DNA of 64,000 nt from Epiperipatus broadwayi (GCA_028023455.1 JAQFVV010012536.1:2748001-2812000), one strand, 5' to 3'; shown: positions 11,488 through 23,412, counted from the first letter of the stretch. Made by a program: numbers and translations. The notes: generated by a model from the sequence alone, not told the origin.

Positions 11488-11798
11488 AAATAATGAGGAT
11501 TGCCAATTCCTCAACAAGCTTTGTGATAAATGCTTAGCTAGAGAAAGCATTTAAAATATCTGTCAGGACACCCCCCCCCCAAACCGCTGACGTGGTTTCA
11601 TGCTTTGTCACTCCTCAGAGGTGCTAGGGTAGGTTCAGACACTAGATCATAACACCCCAGCACCTCTTTGAGGAGTGCCAAAGCATGAAACCATGGTCAG
11701 AGGTTTGGGGGGGGGGGTCATGACAGAAATTTTAAATGCTTTCTCTAGCTAAGCATTTATCACAAAGCTTGTTGAGGAATTGGCAATCCTCATTATTT
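11488..11798. repeat. 311-bp hairpin element with C-run/G-run arms
   Basis: Arms 11488-11632 and 11660-11798 are almost perfect reverse complements from AATAATGAGGATTGCCAATT inward. Each arm contains a mononucleotide run of ten or more C (near 11571) or G (near 11706), which pair in the fold. The loop is about 30 bases. The motif CTGAAGAA seen in the other hairpins is absent, so this is a separate family. No ORF is present. Confidence 0.85.
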
Positions 11799-12558
11799 TA
11801 TAACTTACAAGCTTAAGAGAATAGGGTCATGTGATCTATGACTTATTTTGAAATTGGGACATGTTCTGTATTTGGATGTATTTGTGGTTCCCAAATTGAT
11901 TTGTACAATCATTGCAAAACTCATTTCTAAAATAGTATTTTTTTCTTGGTGTTGGAATGGCCATTCTCATTTGCAAGTAATACTTGCTTAGGGTGTGTGA
12001 CTGAAGATAGAGGTCGCTTTTACATAAACTAAATAAAGAAAGTTAATGGAATGTTGTGATAATCGATTTAGTATAATTTCTGTACGATATTCAAATGCTT
12101 GCCTACAATTTTTTTTTTCAAATAATAATAATTTAACACAAAAAGTAATACCGTATATTATTTTAACTAAGCAAAATGGGCAATTATTATTAAAAATATT
12201 TTAGACATTATTTAGAACTATACTAATATTATACTTTTATTTTTCTGTCGTTTTAAGTTTTATATATATATTAAAATGTTTGAATAATTATCTTTTTGCT
12301 AAAAACAAGTGAAATAACTAAATAATAGCTCATATAACCAAGCAATAATAAGTGATCATCATAATGGATGGTCTGCCATAGCTTTACAATTATATAAACT
12401 TAATAACCCTTTACTTCAAGCAAAACATGGATAAGGAAGAGTGACACCTAGTGCTAATAATCATTTCGATATAAACAAAAAAAATGAAAATCATATGTGA
12501 GAAAAATGTAATAATTTTCATGTCATTTACATTTTCCATTAATCTAAATTATTTTAAT
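11799..12558. other. AT-rich stretch, no feature
   Basis: No exon, RNA gene or element end recognised. Confidence 0.4.
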
Positions 12559-12990
12559 GTAATTAGGTACTCATTTAGTATGCACTCTCCACATTTCTTG
12601 TTTGAGCTTATGCAATTTTTATTTTAGCTGCCATTCTTATACTTATTCAACATGTGATTATGGGTGTAATTTGATGTTTTGGGTATGCATTTTAGTTTAG
12701 GCTCATTTATTGTTTGCGCTTATGTAATTTTAATAGCACATTTGGCCATAATTTAATCTTTTGGTCACATGATTTGATCAAACATAGTTGTATAAAATGT
12801 GCAATTTATTTTTTACTTACCGATGAAATTGTGATTTTGTTTCGATAAATGCTCAAAATAATTGGAACACTACCTATCACACCAGTGGTATGCAAATTTA
12901 TTTACCTCTTGGTTGTGTCCACGGTGAGTTTGGGGCTTCCCTTAGAAACCAAAATGGTGGAGAGCATGCACTAAATGAGTACCTGTAATT
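12559..12990. mobile_element. 420-bp MITE with 6-bp target duplication
   Basis: The ends AGGTACTCATTTAGT... (from 12565) and ...ACTAAATGAGTACCT (to 12984) are perfect inverted repeats for 15 bases; the imperfect repeat continues through CTCTCCAC. The element is flanked on both sides by GTAATT (12559-12564 and 12985-12990), a 6-bp target duplication. There is no coding capacity. A 6-bp duplication with AG...CT ends is unusual for common MITE superfamilies. Polinton/Maverick elements are reported to make 6-bp duplications, but nothing else here links it to them. Confidence 0.82.
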
Positions 12991-14869
12991 ATTTATAATT
13001 AATCAATTTATACTGAGAGTGTATAATAAAATCCTTCAAAAATGTTAAATTATATTTACATTTTGTAATTCTTGGAGAATAGTAATGCTGGAATTACTGA
13101 ATACAAATGATTATAAAATCAAATGTTACCTGAAAGCCAACTTATTGTTAGCAAAGAGTCAATAGATAGCTATACTTTTCATTGAAAATAAAAATGATTA
13201 CTGTATTGATATTCAAGATTCATATAGAAGCAATGACTTCAATATCATAACATATATGTATGTAAGTAATATTACTAATGGTCATTTTACTCATATCTCT
13301 TCAAATATTTTCATGGTCTGTCAGTTGTCAATATTTGATGAAAAACAACCTTTGCTAGACATATGTTTCTATCAATAACCTGATGTCATCAGTAGCCTTA
13401 CAGTTGAGACTCCTTCAAACATACTAACAAATTCTGTTTTAAGTTTGATTGCAACATTCAATTTGATGTTAAAGTTTGAACATAAATTTAAAAAATTTGT
13501 GTGATCTTATGTTGTAATCATTATCATCTGAAATTACTTTAGTTGATAATGATTATAATAAAATCAAAAGTACTTATGTTTAATTATTATAAATATATAT
13601 ATTGATATTGTCTATCTTTAGTATAATTTAAAATTTATATATGTGTATGAAGGGGTTGTAAGTTTGATAACTGAAGAAACATATGCACCGAAGCATATAA
13701 AAAAAAATTATACATACACCACACATCACAAATTTCTTTGTATCCCAACTATCCACCAGAAAAATCTTCAGACTATTTTTTTTCACTATACATATATATT
13801 TTGTGAAACAATCTTCACATGTAAAGGGTTCTAGGATTTGGAACACTTGGATCTAACTTATATTGATAGTTCATTATACATCTTAAATATGCCATGGTTA
13901 ATTTTAAAGCTTGAAATTCGTTTGTAATCAAGAGATCATTCCTACTGTACTAAGATCTTCAGTATAACATTAATGCTATGCGTGTGAGATGAAACCATCT
14001 TCGATCACATTGGAACACCTTACATTCGATTTCACAACTGCTCATTATCATATATATGTATAATCATTAATTTTACTCTTAAAGGAAATGTAATGGATAT
14101 ATAATTATACAGGATGTCACGTAAATAAAATTTAAAAAATTAAAAGACAAACTAAAAGCAACTATTTATAGAATTTGCTCAATATGTTTTCCATTATTCT
14201 CAACAATTAAGAGGTTTATCTCAATATCCTTTCCTTAAACATTGAGATAAGTATGTTCGAATGATTCTGTGTTATTAATTCGTGGACTTGTTGCACTATT
14301 AAATTTGCAGTCGATTCTCTTTGACTTCAGTTTTATATGAGTAGAATTACATGGATTCAATCTTTCTTGCTGAGATACATTATGGTCTATAAAAATATAA
14401 GAATATACAGTAATCTTGTTATGGCTACCATCAGAGACCTTATATAATTACAACGTTCAAAAATTCATGCTTTATATCCGTTTTTTTAACTATCTTTCGC
14501 TTAGGATCTCAAGTTTTGTAATTCTAAAAAAAATAACGTAATGTATATAATAGTGTATTAATATAAATTAACTAATATTTTTTTAAACCTTGACAAATAT
14601 TTTTAAACTATAATATATCTAAATTAACAAAGAGAATCAAGTATCTTTTAAATGTTTTAATATTTTATCAAGTTGTTTTGTATAATTGTTGATCAATAGC
14701 CTTTTACGTTATTATATTAACATTTATTTTATTAAGTTAATGTACTGAAAATAAGTAAGAATTGTTTTCAGTTATTACAATTTATTCAATGTTACCAACT
14801 GCCTAAATAACTATGACTCCCTCGTCTCCCAGATAACATATGGCTTATAAGTCGAGAGTTCATAAAAAG
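12991..14869. other. AT-rich intergenic sequence
   Basis: No recognisable element or exon. Two overlapping ORFs on opposite strands at about 13630-13845 have no domain signature. Confidence 0.4.
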
Positions 14870-14940
14870 TCCGAGTAGACCTGCGAGCTCCAACCTCCAG
14901 GTCTCAAGTCGAACACTCTACTAATTACGCCAAATTGCGC
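14870..14940 (-). mobile_element. tRNA-Lys-like SINE head
   Basis: On the minus strand the sequence reads TTGGCGTAATTAGTAGAGTG, then a stem-like GACTTGAGACCT, then GGTTGGAGCTCGCAGG. The order and spacing fit A box (TGGC..A..NGTAGAG) and B box (GGTT.GAG.TCGC) of a Lys/Phe-type tRNA gene. Mismatches in the arms make a functional tRNA unlikely. It looks like the head of a third, distinct SINE family. Confidence 0.5.
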
Positions 14941-17471
14941 AAGATATACCTTAATCATTATTGCTAATCATTTTTTAGTCTAGAAATATTTCTAGACCAG
15001 ATATTTGCGTTAAACTTTAATTGATTCAATTCAATTCCAAATCTGGGAAGAATGACGTCATAATTGTGTATTCAGTAAGCTTGCAATTTTTCCAATAAAT
15101 TGTAATAATTTGATTCTGATTACGGATAATAAAGACATCTGAGAGATTTCTGAACAAACTAATAAATGCTTGATCAACACGAAATGCATCACGGGAGAAG
15201 GGATCGTTTGCCCTTTTCAGACGTCTTTGTTCATATGATTAGAGTATATGTGGAAAAATGAAAGTTATAAGAAAGTTTTTATAAGAATCATTTTTAAATT
15301 TTGGTTATAAAAGTTTGTATATGAACCATACAGAGGAGGCAATAGTCTCCCCACAAAGTCAATATTAATGTTTATTTCTTTTTTTTTTCTTATATCTAAA
15401 TATGTAGCAATAATTATATTTTTCATAAGATAATATATATATATATGCTGCTTTTATCTCTGATACCTTGCTCTATTTTACCGTGATAATTAATAAAAAA
15501 GCAATAAGAAAATGAATAAAGGGTACATTTTATCCAAAATTTGTAAATACAGTACATTACATAATGAATCAAAATTTCAAATTACTATTTTTTTTTTAAT
15601 ATTTCTTAAATAAATAATTATATTATTGTTAAAATAAAAATATACATGGCATTTTATATATAATTTGCAAATTTTATTTAGATAATTATAATTTTCCTTT
15701 TTTATTTTTTCATCATTTGTATACAAAGTTCGCTCGTATTGCCTTAAATCTTTCCAATAACATTGTTTTTCTCTTTGCCATTTTCTTGAACAATTTTATA
15801 GTCTCTTAGTCTATTTTTTCATTCCTAATTTTTTTTTTTTAGACATGCTTGATAATTTTATTTTTTGTTTAGTTGTACTATTTTAATGTTTTGGATTCTT
15901 GCCTATTTTTAATGTGTATAGTATCATCCATATTGTTAAAGAATTTTAAAAATTGACATATCGAATTGAAAATACTCATGACAGTTGAAAGTTTATAACT
16001 TATATACAGAACTATAGTGATAAAATAGGCAGGCAAGCGAATGCCTAGAGTGCTGATTGATTGAGAAGGGGTACAATGCTGTCATATTAATTCAAGGATA
16101 TTTTAAACATTTTTATTTTTATCAACAGGCATGTACAATCCACTCTTTCATTATGTTTGGGAATTAGTTATCTAATACCTCGTTGGTGATCGCCTTGCCG
16201 AAAATGCCAAAAACAAGTTCGCTAGGGCTCTGCATATTTATGATGTGGTGACAGTTTATAAAAAATACAATCACTTTTTTGTTTTACAAATCAAACCCAT
16301 GTGGTCTTTTTAATTTGTAGATATCAGGGGTTTTTTTTGTCTACCGATATATATTTCCTACCAGTCATAAAAATCACACTAACTATATTGTATTTGAACT
16401 AGGAGCTCCTTGATGTTTTGATTTACATCAGAGCCATCTATTGTAAGATTGAATAATTAAATTCCCTGACTAGATTCTGACTATTGATCTTCTTCAGATG
16501 GCTTTGGTATAAGGTAAACAGAGTCAATTATTGCCCCAGGGAGATGTTAGAAATAAGCAATGAAGGAGAGTTAATGTACTGCATTATATATTGGAAATAT
16601 TATAGGAATATTTTTAGCCAAACTATTAAAATTGTATTTTAATTACAAACTGCTACCACATCTCTGCGTGCTATTGCATGTGAATGTGTGTGTGCGAATA
16701 TGCCTCACATCCATATATTCACACATCTTGGAAAATACTTTATTACAATTATTTTTTATATAATAGATTAAAAAATTTTCAATGCCAAATTACAATGTAC
16801 AAAAGTAATTTGTATGTCTTTTCAGCATTTTTATATGTTAATCTTTTTTTAATGTACTTTGGTGACTTGTTATATTTTATATATTTTTCTGTCAGATTTA
16901 CTGTAACTGAAAACTTTTTAATAAATTTTTCTTGATTATTAATTTTAAAATTGTGTTTATTCATTTTATTCTTTTAGTTTCTACAATCTTAATTATATAA
17001 GTACTACTCAAAATGACTTGTTCCATAAATTACATTTTATGTATGCAGATTTTTTTCCAAATGCATGTTTACTTTTAATCAGGGGCAGAATATTAAAATA
17101 TTTGATACTGTTTAGCATATGCATACTACATAACTGATATATATTTTTTCTACCAGGTAGCACCACCAAACCTATACTGGAGAGATTAATCAATAAAAAA
17201 CAAACATTTTTATCTATTTATAATAATTTATGAAATAAACAACTTCTTTTCAAAGCAAACAATTTTTGATATGAATCAAAATTGATAATTCCTACGCAAA
17301 CAATTTTAATTATGTGTTATATGAAATTAAATGGAATGTTTAATTTTATAACAAGCAATACAAACTAATATAAAATCTTCATTTTTTTAAAATTTATAAT
17401 AAAAACTTTATTAATATATACAAGCGCTTTAATACTCTGGGTGAAGAAGCTATTAGTGTTTATAAAAACAA
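14941..17471. other. AT-rich intergenic sequence
   Basis: No convincing gene. Around 16410-16515 a CCATCTATTGTAAG / CTTCTTCAGATGG segment suggests a decayed hairpin or MITE remnant. ORFs near 16684-17193 lie in low-complexity AT-rich sequence. Confidence 0.4.
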
Positions 17472-18078
17472 TTAAAGTAGATTAATCAGGCCTAGTACTT
17501 TCGAGGTTTTGTCCCTCATATTCATGGCCAAAATAGATTTTAAATCATTGCTGACATTGATAAATGATAATGCATGTAAATGCATATGTAAATCAACTTG
17601 TCCATTTTCTTGAAATAGCAAAACATGTGTCATGTCTATTGATCGTGTTATCATTGATGATAAAATACGTCTCTTTAATCTTCCTTTTACACTTTGGGGT
17701 TGAAGAGCTCGAACACATGACCAACCTGCTTTTCATGTTCCAAAAATATTGAGATGTTATCATTATTCTTTTTTGCTCTTCTGTATGCATACATTTTCTA
17801 AGCAGCTCTATTATGTACAATGGCTTTGGTCTCCACATAGTAAGTGGCAACTGAGGGCATGAAATGCTATATATGACTTGGGGTGTTTGGGATGGATCAA
17901 TTCTGTCTGCATTGTTAATAAGTCTGTTAGTATTAGGGGGAGTGCAGAAGCCGACCTTAAATTCATTAGCTAAAGTTTTTATAAGCTGTTTAGAGACTTT
18001 GGGGATATATGGGAGGGTGATTTGAGGTTTCTCTTTAATAGTGTTGTTAGCTATTGATTTTTTTATAAAATTGATCAA
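17472..18078 (-). pseudogene. Penelope-like retroelement fragment (RT tail and GIY-YIG endonuclease)
   Basis: The first 60 codons on the minus strand carry LPYIPKVSKQL, then FKVGFCTPPNTNRL, then PQVIYSISC. This is the conserved linker between the RT and the C-terminal GIY-YIG endonuclease of Penelope-like elements, where the family has a PYI-G-S...FKPPNT...GVVY-IPC pattern. Downstream, the endonuclease continues in other frames: an ISIFLEHEKQVGH segment, then a 17472-17654 ORF beginning MITRSIDMTH. Frameshifts and stops make it inactive, and the polymerase core is missing. It has no relation to the neighbouring host genes. Confidence 0.65.
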
Positions 18079-18582
18079 TTTTCTTAATAATTAATCTGTA
18101 GCTGAAACCGACACTTAATAAATCCCTTATATAGCTTGTAATTAAACAAATAATATATATTACAGTTTTGTATATCAAACCCCAAAGAATTTAAAATATT
18201 CCACTATTAAGGTAAAAAGGCTCCAGGCTATTAAACAGTTATCTTCAATTCAGGGAGGTTAACCTGTAATAATGTAATAGAAGGAGATTCAAGCAAATAC
18301 TCAAAAGAGCAAAGCATGTAACAAAATGTTTGATTAGCCTAATGAATAAGTCACCCAAAAGAATTCCAACTTTTACTCAAAACAAATGTTTATCTGATAA
18401 TGTCACATGGAGTTATTCCAGAACCACCCCAGATTCGATTCATCATCTTCCTTGGCAAGTATCTCAGACATTGATGGAAATAAGTTTCCCAATGACTCAG
18501 AGTTTTCTCAGCCAGTTGAATTTCTTATTATCGAATATCATAGTACATCTTATATACCATATTGTCTTAAGGGTATGCACAG

Positions 18583-18858
18583 TTACCATTGCATTATGGG
18601 GGGAGTAAATTTCTCAATGTATTGACTAAGTAAAAGTTTTAAGTTGGTGATCGGCCTGTGGAACAATCTAGTTCTTATCTGACCAAATGCAGAACATTCT
18701 TTGAATAGATGCTGAAAAGTTTCATCATCAGATTTGCATAGTAAACATATTGGATCCAAGTTCATACAGTCTTTCATTTAGAACCTTAGCTGTTGGAAAC
18801 AAGCCATTCATCAGTTTGAAAACAACTTCATTTTGTTTCATCCAAAAATAGCTAGAAT
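18583..18858 (-). pseudogene. Non-LTR RT C-terminal zinc-cluster fragment
   Basis: Minus-strand reading gives WMKQNEVVFKLMNGLFPTA, then a frameshift, then DPICLLCKSDDETFQHLFKEC. This is the zf-RVT signature (Cys-x2-Cys...His-x4-Cys) that follows the RT domain in many LINEs. It is only about 90 codons long and has a frameshift near 18775, so it is a dead fragment. It differs in sequence from the similar tail at 7720-8094 and probably comes from another LINE family. Confidence 0.65.
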
Positions 18859-19135
18859 TGTTTGTAATTGTTTGTTTGATAGAAATTATCCATTTTAATG
18901 CTTATCAAAAAATATTTGCTTTGAAAACAAATTATTTTGTAAATTATTATAGCTTATCATCAATAATGACACCCGAGTCTAGAGATTAAAATAAAATCGT
19001 CTTGTCTGTACTAATTTGTTTCACACGTCAAATTTTAAAATTATATTTACAGTAATATGTATAAAGAATTTTCAGCAATTTGGTTTTGAAAATAATTTTA
19101 TTAATTAATATCTCCAGCATGAGTTTAGTGGCTCT

Positions 19136-19371
19136 TCATGCACTTTATTAGTTACACAATGCTTTATTTACCATTCTCTTTTACAGTTTCGATTGCCCCA
19201 GCAATCTTCTTCAGAAGTTTTATATCTCCTAACTTCAACTGCTAAATTCAAATTTGAATTTAGCAGTTGAAGTTAGGAGATATAAAAGTTCTGAAGAACA
19301 TTGCTGGGGCAATCGAAACTGTAAAAGAGGGTGGTAAATAAAGCATTGTGTAACAGTAGTAAAGTGCATGG
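19136..19371. repeat. Hairpin element 3, perfect-centred palindrome
   Basis: It is symmetric about 19252/19253 (centre AAATTCAAA|TTTGAATTT) with arms of about 117 bases. Each arm has the CTGAAGAA-stem-GAAA motif (19291-19318 on +, 19187-19214 on -). It belongs to the same family as the copies at 5290-5755 and 51995-52175, shown by TTTACAGTTTCGATTGCCCC and by the shared tail ATTATATGATATA...TTGGCAATGCAATA. Confidence 0.88.
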
Positions 19372-19561
19372 ATGATCTAGTATTATATGATATATATTTG
19401 GCAATGCAATAAGAAAGATTAGTTATTATACTTCTTAATGCTGTATTGACTTATAAATGATGCTTTTTGAATGTTTTGCATTTTATGTAAATACTTCTAA
19501 ATACATTCCTAAAAGAAAAAAATAGTGTTACAACATATCATTATTCTCCATAATATATACG

Positions 19562-19940
19562 TTTAATTAATCTATTAGTGGCCTATATATGCAATCATGT
19601 TTAGAAAAACAAATTTCAGACATGCGCTAATAGTAATTTACTTGCACTCACCCATCAATGAGTGATTTAAAAGCATAGGTGAATCAGCTATGCTTAGGGC
19701 TTATTCTTATATAAACCAACATTTATTGACTATTCCTTGACTCAGGACTTGATCTTATTATGAGCCTGATAATTCAAATAAATAAATAGTCAATTGAATT
19801 ACTAGCCTCATAATAATATCAAGTCCTGAGTCAAGCACGATAAGTAAGTATTGGTTTGATAAGTGAGTGCAAGTAAATTACCAATAGCTCATGACTAAAA
19901 TTTGGTTTCTCTCCACATGATTAAATATATATATTTAGTA
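19562..19940. repeat. Palindrome, family C
   Basis: Arms pair around about 19770: CAGACATGCGCTAATAGTAA near 19618 pairs with the reverse complement near 19880, and GACTCAGGACTTGATCTTAT near 19740 pairs with the block near 19810. One arm is related to the repeats at 930-1540. No coding potential. Confidence 0.7.
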
Positions 19941-20034
19941 CATAAATCAATAGAATATAAAAGTAGGTACATTGTTATGTCTTCATTAAAATGACAATGA
20001 ACTTTTATGTTCCACCTAAGAAAAAAAAAGCTTT

Positions 20035-20610
20035 AATGATTATTATAAGATGTGATACGTTGGACTATTTCCATCATTTTATGAGTGAATTTTGAATGTA
20101 TAGAAAATTTTAAACTTTCCAAATACAAACAACTTTTTTAGTAATAACACACAAATAGAAAATACAGGTTAGTAATTACACAACATTTCGAGTAGTATTA
20201 TTCTCCACTCTTCTTCGGGTGTTGCTTGCTTATATGCACAGTCACAATATTCGTTTAGAAGTTGAACTCACACCTTTAGATTCTTGAATATTGAATTTAA
20301 GGCAGAATGGCTCAGTTGGCAGAGCATTTGCCTTAAATTCAATATTCAAGAATCTAAAGGTGTGAGTTCAACTTCTAAGCGAATATTGTCACTATGCATA
20401 TAGGCCAGCAACACCTGAAGAAGAGTGGAGAATAATACTACTCGAAATGTTATGTAATTACTAACCTGTATTGTCTATTTGTGTGTTATTACTAACAAGT
20501 TGTTTGTATTTGGAAAGTTTAAATAGTTTAAAATTTTATATACATTCAGCATTCACTCATAAAATGATGGCAATAGTCCAACATATCACATCTTATAATA
20601 TACAATCATT
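20035..20610. repeat. Hairpin element 4, about 575-bp palindrome with tRNA-like centre
   Basis: Long arms (20035-20304 and 20329-20610) pair almost throughout. The unpaired centre reads GGCAGAATGGCTCAGTTGGC, a good match to a tRNA A box (TGGCTCAGTTGG.AGAGC). A GTGTGAGTTCAACTTCTAAG segment in the right arm resembles a B box, so the right half looks like a tRNA-derived SINE head with the left half its inverted copy. The CTGAAGAA...GAAA motif is present at 20415-20447 and, with one change, at 20186-20218 on the other strand. Confidence 0.82.
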
Positions 20611-21319
20611 ACAAACCTTCAGACAAATATTAATGATTATTATTTTTGTTAGCATTTGATAGATAGGTAGATTAATTATTTGTCTTATGATTTTTTTTTA
20701 TTTGATTATTATTTCTCACTTCAAGAACGTCTCACAAAAGTATAATATGGAGAAATATTATACTGGATAATTAGTGGTTGTTTTAATATATTTTATTATG
20801 TACATGTATATCTAAATGCGATGTGGCAGTAGAAATATGTTTTCTATTTACGAGCCAACAGCTCATTTTTGAGAAGGGGCAATTACATAAAATTTGTTTA
20901 TCTTTGCATTTTTAAGAAGTTATGAGGTTTATTTCTTAATAATTATTTTGCTCCACTAAAAATAATGAGGATCATTTATTAATAATTATTATATTTTTAA
21001 GTTAGAATATTATACTTTGTCAGAAATAAAAGATTTATTCATTGTTTCTTTTATAACTTATTAATTAATGGTGCTACAGTATTTCTTTATCAAATGTGAT
21101 TTGAAATTGTTTATGCATTATTATGCTTATATACCTGTCTTTTATTTAATCCAGTTATATAATGTTTGAATTGAAAGTAGAACTAATTTAATTTCCATCA
21201 GTTATGTACCAAAGAGAAATGGAAGGATCAAGGATTTATTTAAGAGTGAATTTATTGTTTTTTTTTATTATGCTTAGATTGAAATGTATTTAGTGGCTAT
21301 TGTTTATGTTATATATTAT
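20611..21319. other. AT-rich stretch, no feature
   Basis: No recognisable element or exon. Confidence 0.4.
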
Positions 21320-21440
21320 ATTTATAGAGATTGAGAGAACTCTCCCTTAATTTATTTGAGTATTTGCCATGAGTGTTTTATATATTGCATTGTCAGGGAT
21401 TGAGAGAGCTCTCCCTTAGTTTGTTGAAATATTTTCCAAG
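21320..21440 (+). repeat. Short direct duplication
   Basis: A block containing GATTGAGAGA(A/G)CTCTCCCTTA occurs twice, about 73 bases apart, followed each time by similar sequence. A local tandem duplication. Confidence 0.55.
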
Positions 21441-22130
21441 AGTGATTATAGTTTCCAGATTAAGCAATTGCATATTTTATGATAATTATAGTATGTGAAG
21501 TCAAGTAGTGTATTTCCCTTGTTTTTCGGTGATGAGACGATATCCACACCAGTTTTAGTCTCAGAATTAGCTTGGGAGTCACTGTGTTCCATTATTTAAA
21601 TGATTAGAGTTAAAAAAGTCTTTTTATCCCTCATGAATTTATGTGGAATGTTTATCCCTTTGTTTATTCATAGCCAAGTGTATGCTAGTTTGGTGATAAG
21701 AAAAAAAAAATAAAGATCGAATTGATTTTTCTCACAGAACAGCTGGAGTAGAATTAGTGTTAAAGTTTGATTGGCCATGGCATCATCCGTATTATGACAT
21801 TTATCCCAATTTCATAAGTAAACCAATTGGATTTAGCTATGTTAAGTATTTTATAACAGGTAGCACAATTCAGACACATGCATAAAATATTATTTGGAAG
21901 ATATGGAGAAAATCCATCATTGATGTGTAACTCTTTAATCATTGTTTCAAATCATATCACTTTAATTAATTTAGGTTTTATACCATCAACTCTCAGAATG
22001 TTTCATCCTCAGTTTGAATGAGCAAGCAAAAGAAAATAAAGTGTAGCTAATTAATAGAATCATTTATTTGATTTATGAAGGATAACTTGATCTCTTACTC
22101 ATAGATTTAAACCCCTCTCATATTATTTTG
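21441..22130. other. AT-rich stretch, no feature
   Basis: No recognisable element or exon. Confidence 0.4.
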
Positions 22131-22390
22131 ATGTGCATTTGAAGTAAAAATGCCAAGGATTTTAGTTTCACATTTTATAATTTTAGTGCCAGTGTTTAAA
22201 TAAAGTTTTCTTTTCCATAAGCTTATCAGAATTGACTGGTAACGTATGTGTATTTGAAGTAAAATACCAAGAAGTTTAGTTTCATGTTTTATTATTTTAG
22301 TGCTAGTATTATAATGTTTCTTTTCATAAGCTTATCATAATGGACTGATAGCCGGCATATGTTGAAATAAAACACAGAAAGTTTATTTTA
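22131..22390 (+). repeat. Tandem repeat of about 120 bases, 2-2.5 copies
   Basis: Successive blocks share GTGCATTTGAAGTAAAA / GTGTATTTGAAGTAAAA, then GTTTCA(C/T)(A/G)TTTTAT, then CATAAGCTTATCA. The third block is partial. Confidence 0.6.
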
Positions 22391-23286
22391 ATGTTATTCA
22401 TTCTCATGTAGACTATTTAATCATTGATGTTGGAATTATCCAAAACATGTATATGTGTAAATTTAGAAAACCAAATTTTTATTTAATTGTAATAAATGTT
22501 TTATTTATTTAAAAGCTTTGTTCAGAGTTCTTTGGCATGCATCCGTGTTCTATGTTTCCACACATGCATATTCCATAATTTAATGATGAACGTGTTCAGA
22601 TCCAATGATGTTGCTTTGCTTGATCCAAACACCATATGAAATGTTTGATAATTTAATGATTCTCTGAAAATTCTATTACTCAGTTATTATTTAGATGATG
22701 AATTGAAATCAAAATTCACCCTATTTCTTTCATTATCTAACTACCATTTTTATTAGAATAATGCTTAATTTATGTCATTACTTTTATGATAGTAAAGTTG
22801 TTGGAGAGTATAGATTTAAAATTAAGCCATGCAATAAATTAATTCCCTGAGATATTTACTTATTATTTAGATTAGACATTAATTCAGTTACTTAGTTTAA
22901 ATTACTGTACAATAAAAAGTTAAGTAATGTCACATTTTATTCTGTATTTAATTCTAAATTACCATACAGTATAGTTAATCAGCATTACATCTTTATTTTA
23001 TTAATTTAATTTTATCACACAGTAGAGGTTGTTCGGTGCATATGGATGATGGGAGGAGATGAAGGATAGACTATAACTTGTCAATATAAGAACTTTACCA
23101 ATTCCAATTATTTATTTAGTGTAAAACTTAATAGATGTTTTGTCCCTATTAACCATAATGTTTCCTCCCATATCTACTATACATTTTACACCTTATAGAT
23201 CTCTGTAACCCCCAACTGAGCTAAGCCATGGTAGGACAGCATTTTAAGGGTCTCATTAATAATTTAAAACTAGATCAGATTAGTAG
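22391..23286. other. Intergenic sequence between convergent genes
   Basis: AT-rich, no recognisable feature. It lies downstream of the TKFC-like stop and may include part of that gene's 3' UTR. Confidence 0.4.
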
Positions 23287-23292
23287 TTTATT
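23287..23292 (-). promoter_or_regulatory. Possible polyadenylation signal of the TKFC-like gene
   Basis: AATAAA on the minus strand, about 120 bases beyond the TKFC stop codon. Such hexamers are frequent by chance in this AT-rich DNA. Confidence 0.3.
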
Positions 23293-23412
23293 CTGTAATC
23301 AATAGAATTGGCACCCCTGGGTATCTGTTGATAGGAAAGGTAGGAGAGGTATTGGGGGAGAGTTACAATATACTTGTCTGCAAATATATATGATTTTTAT
23401 ATCTCTTTGAAT

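Noticed and set aside
14870-14940. Functional tRNA-Lys gene
   Set aside because: A and B boxes are recognisable, but the acceptor and anticodon arms do not pair properly.
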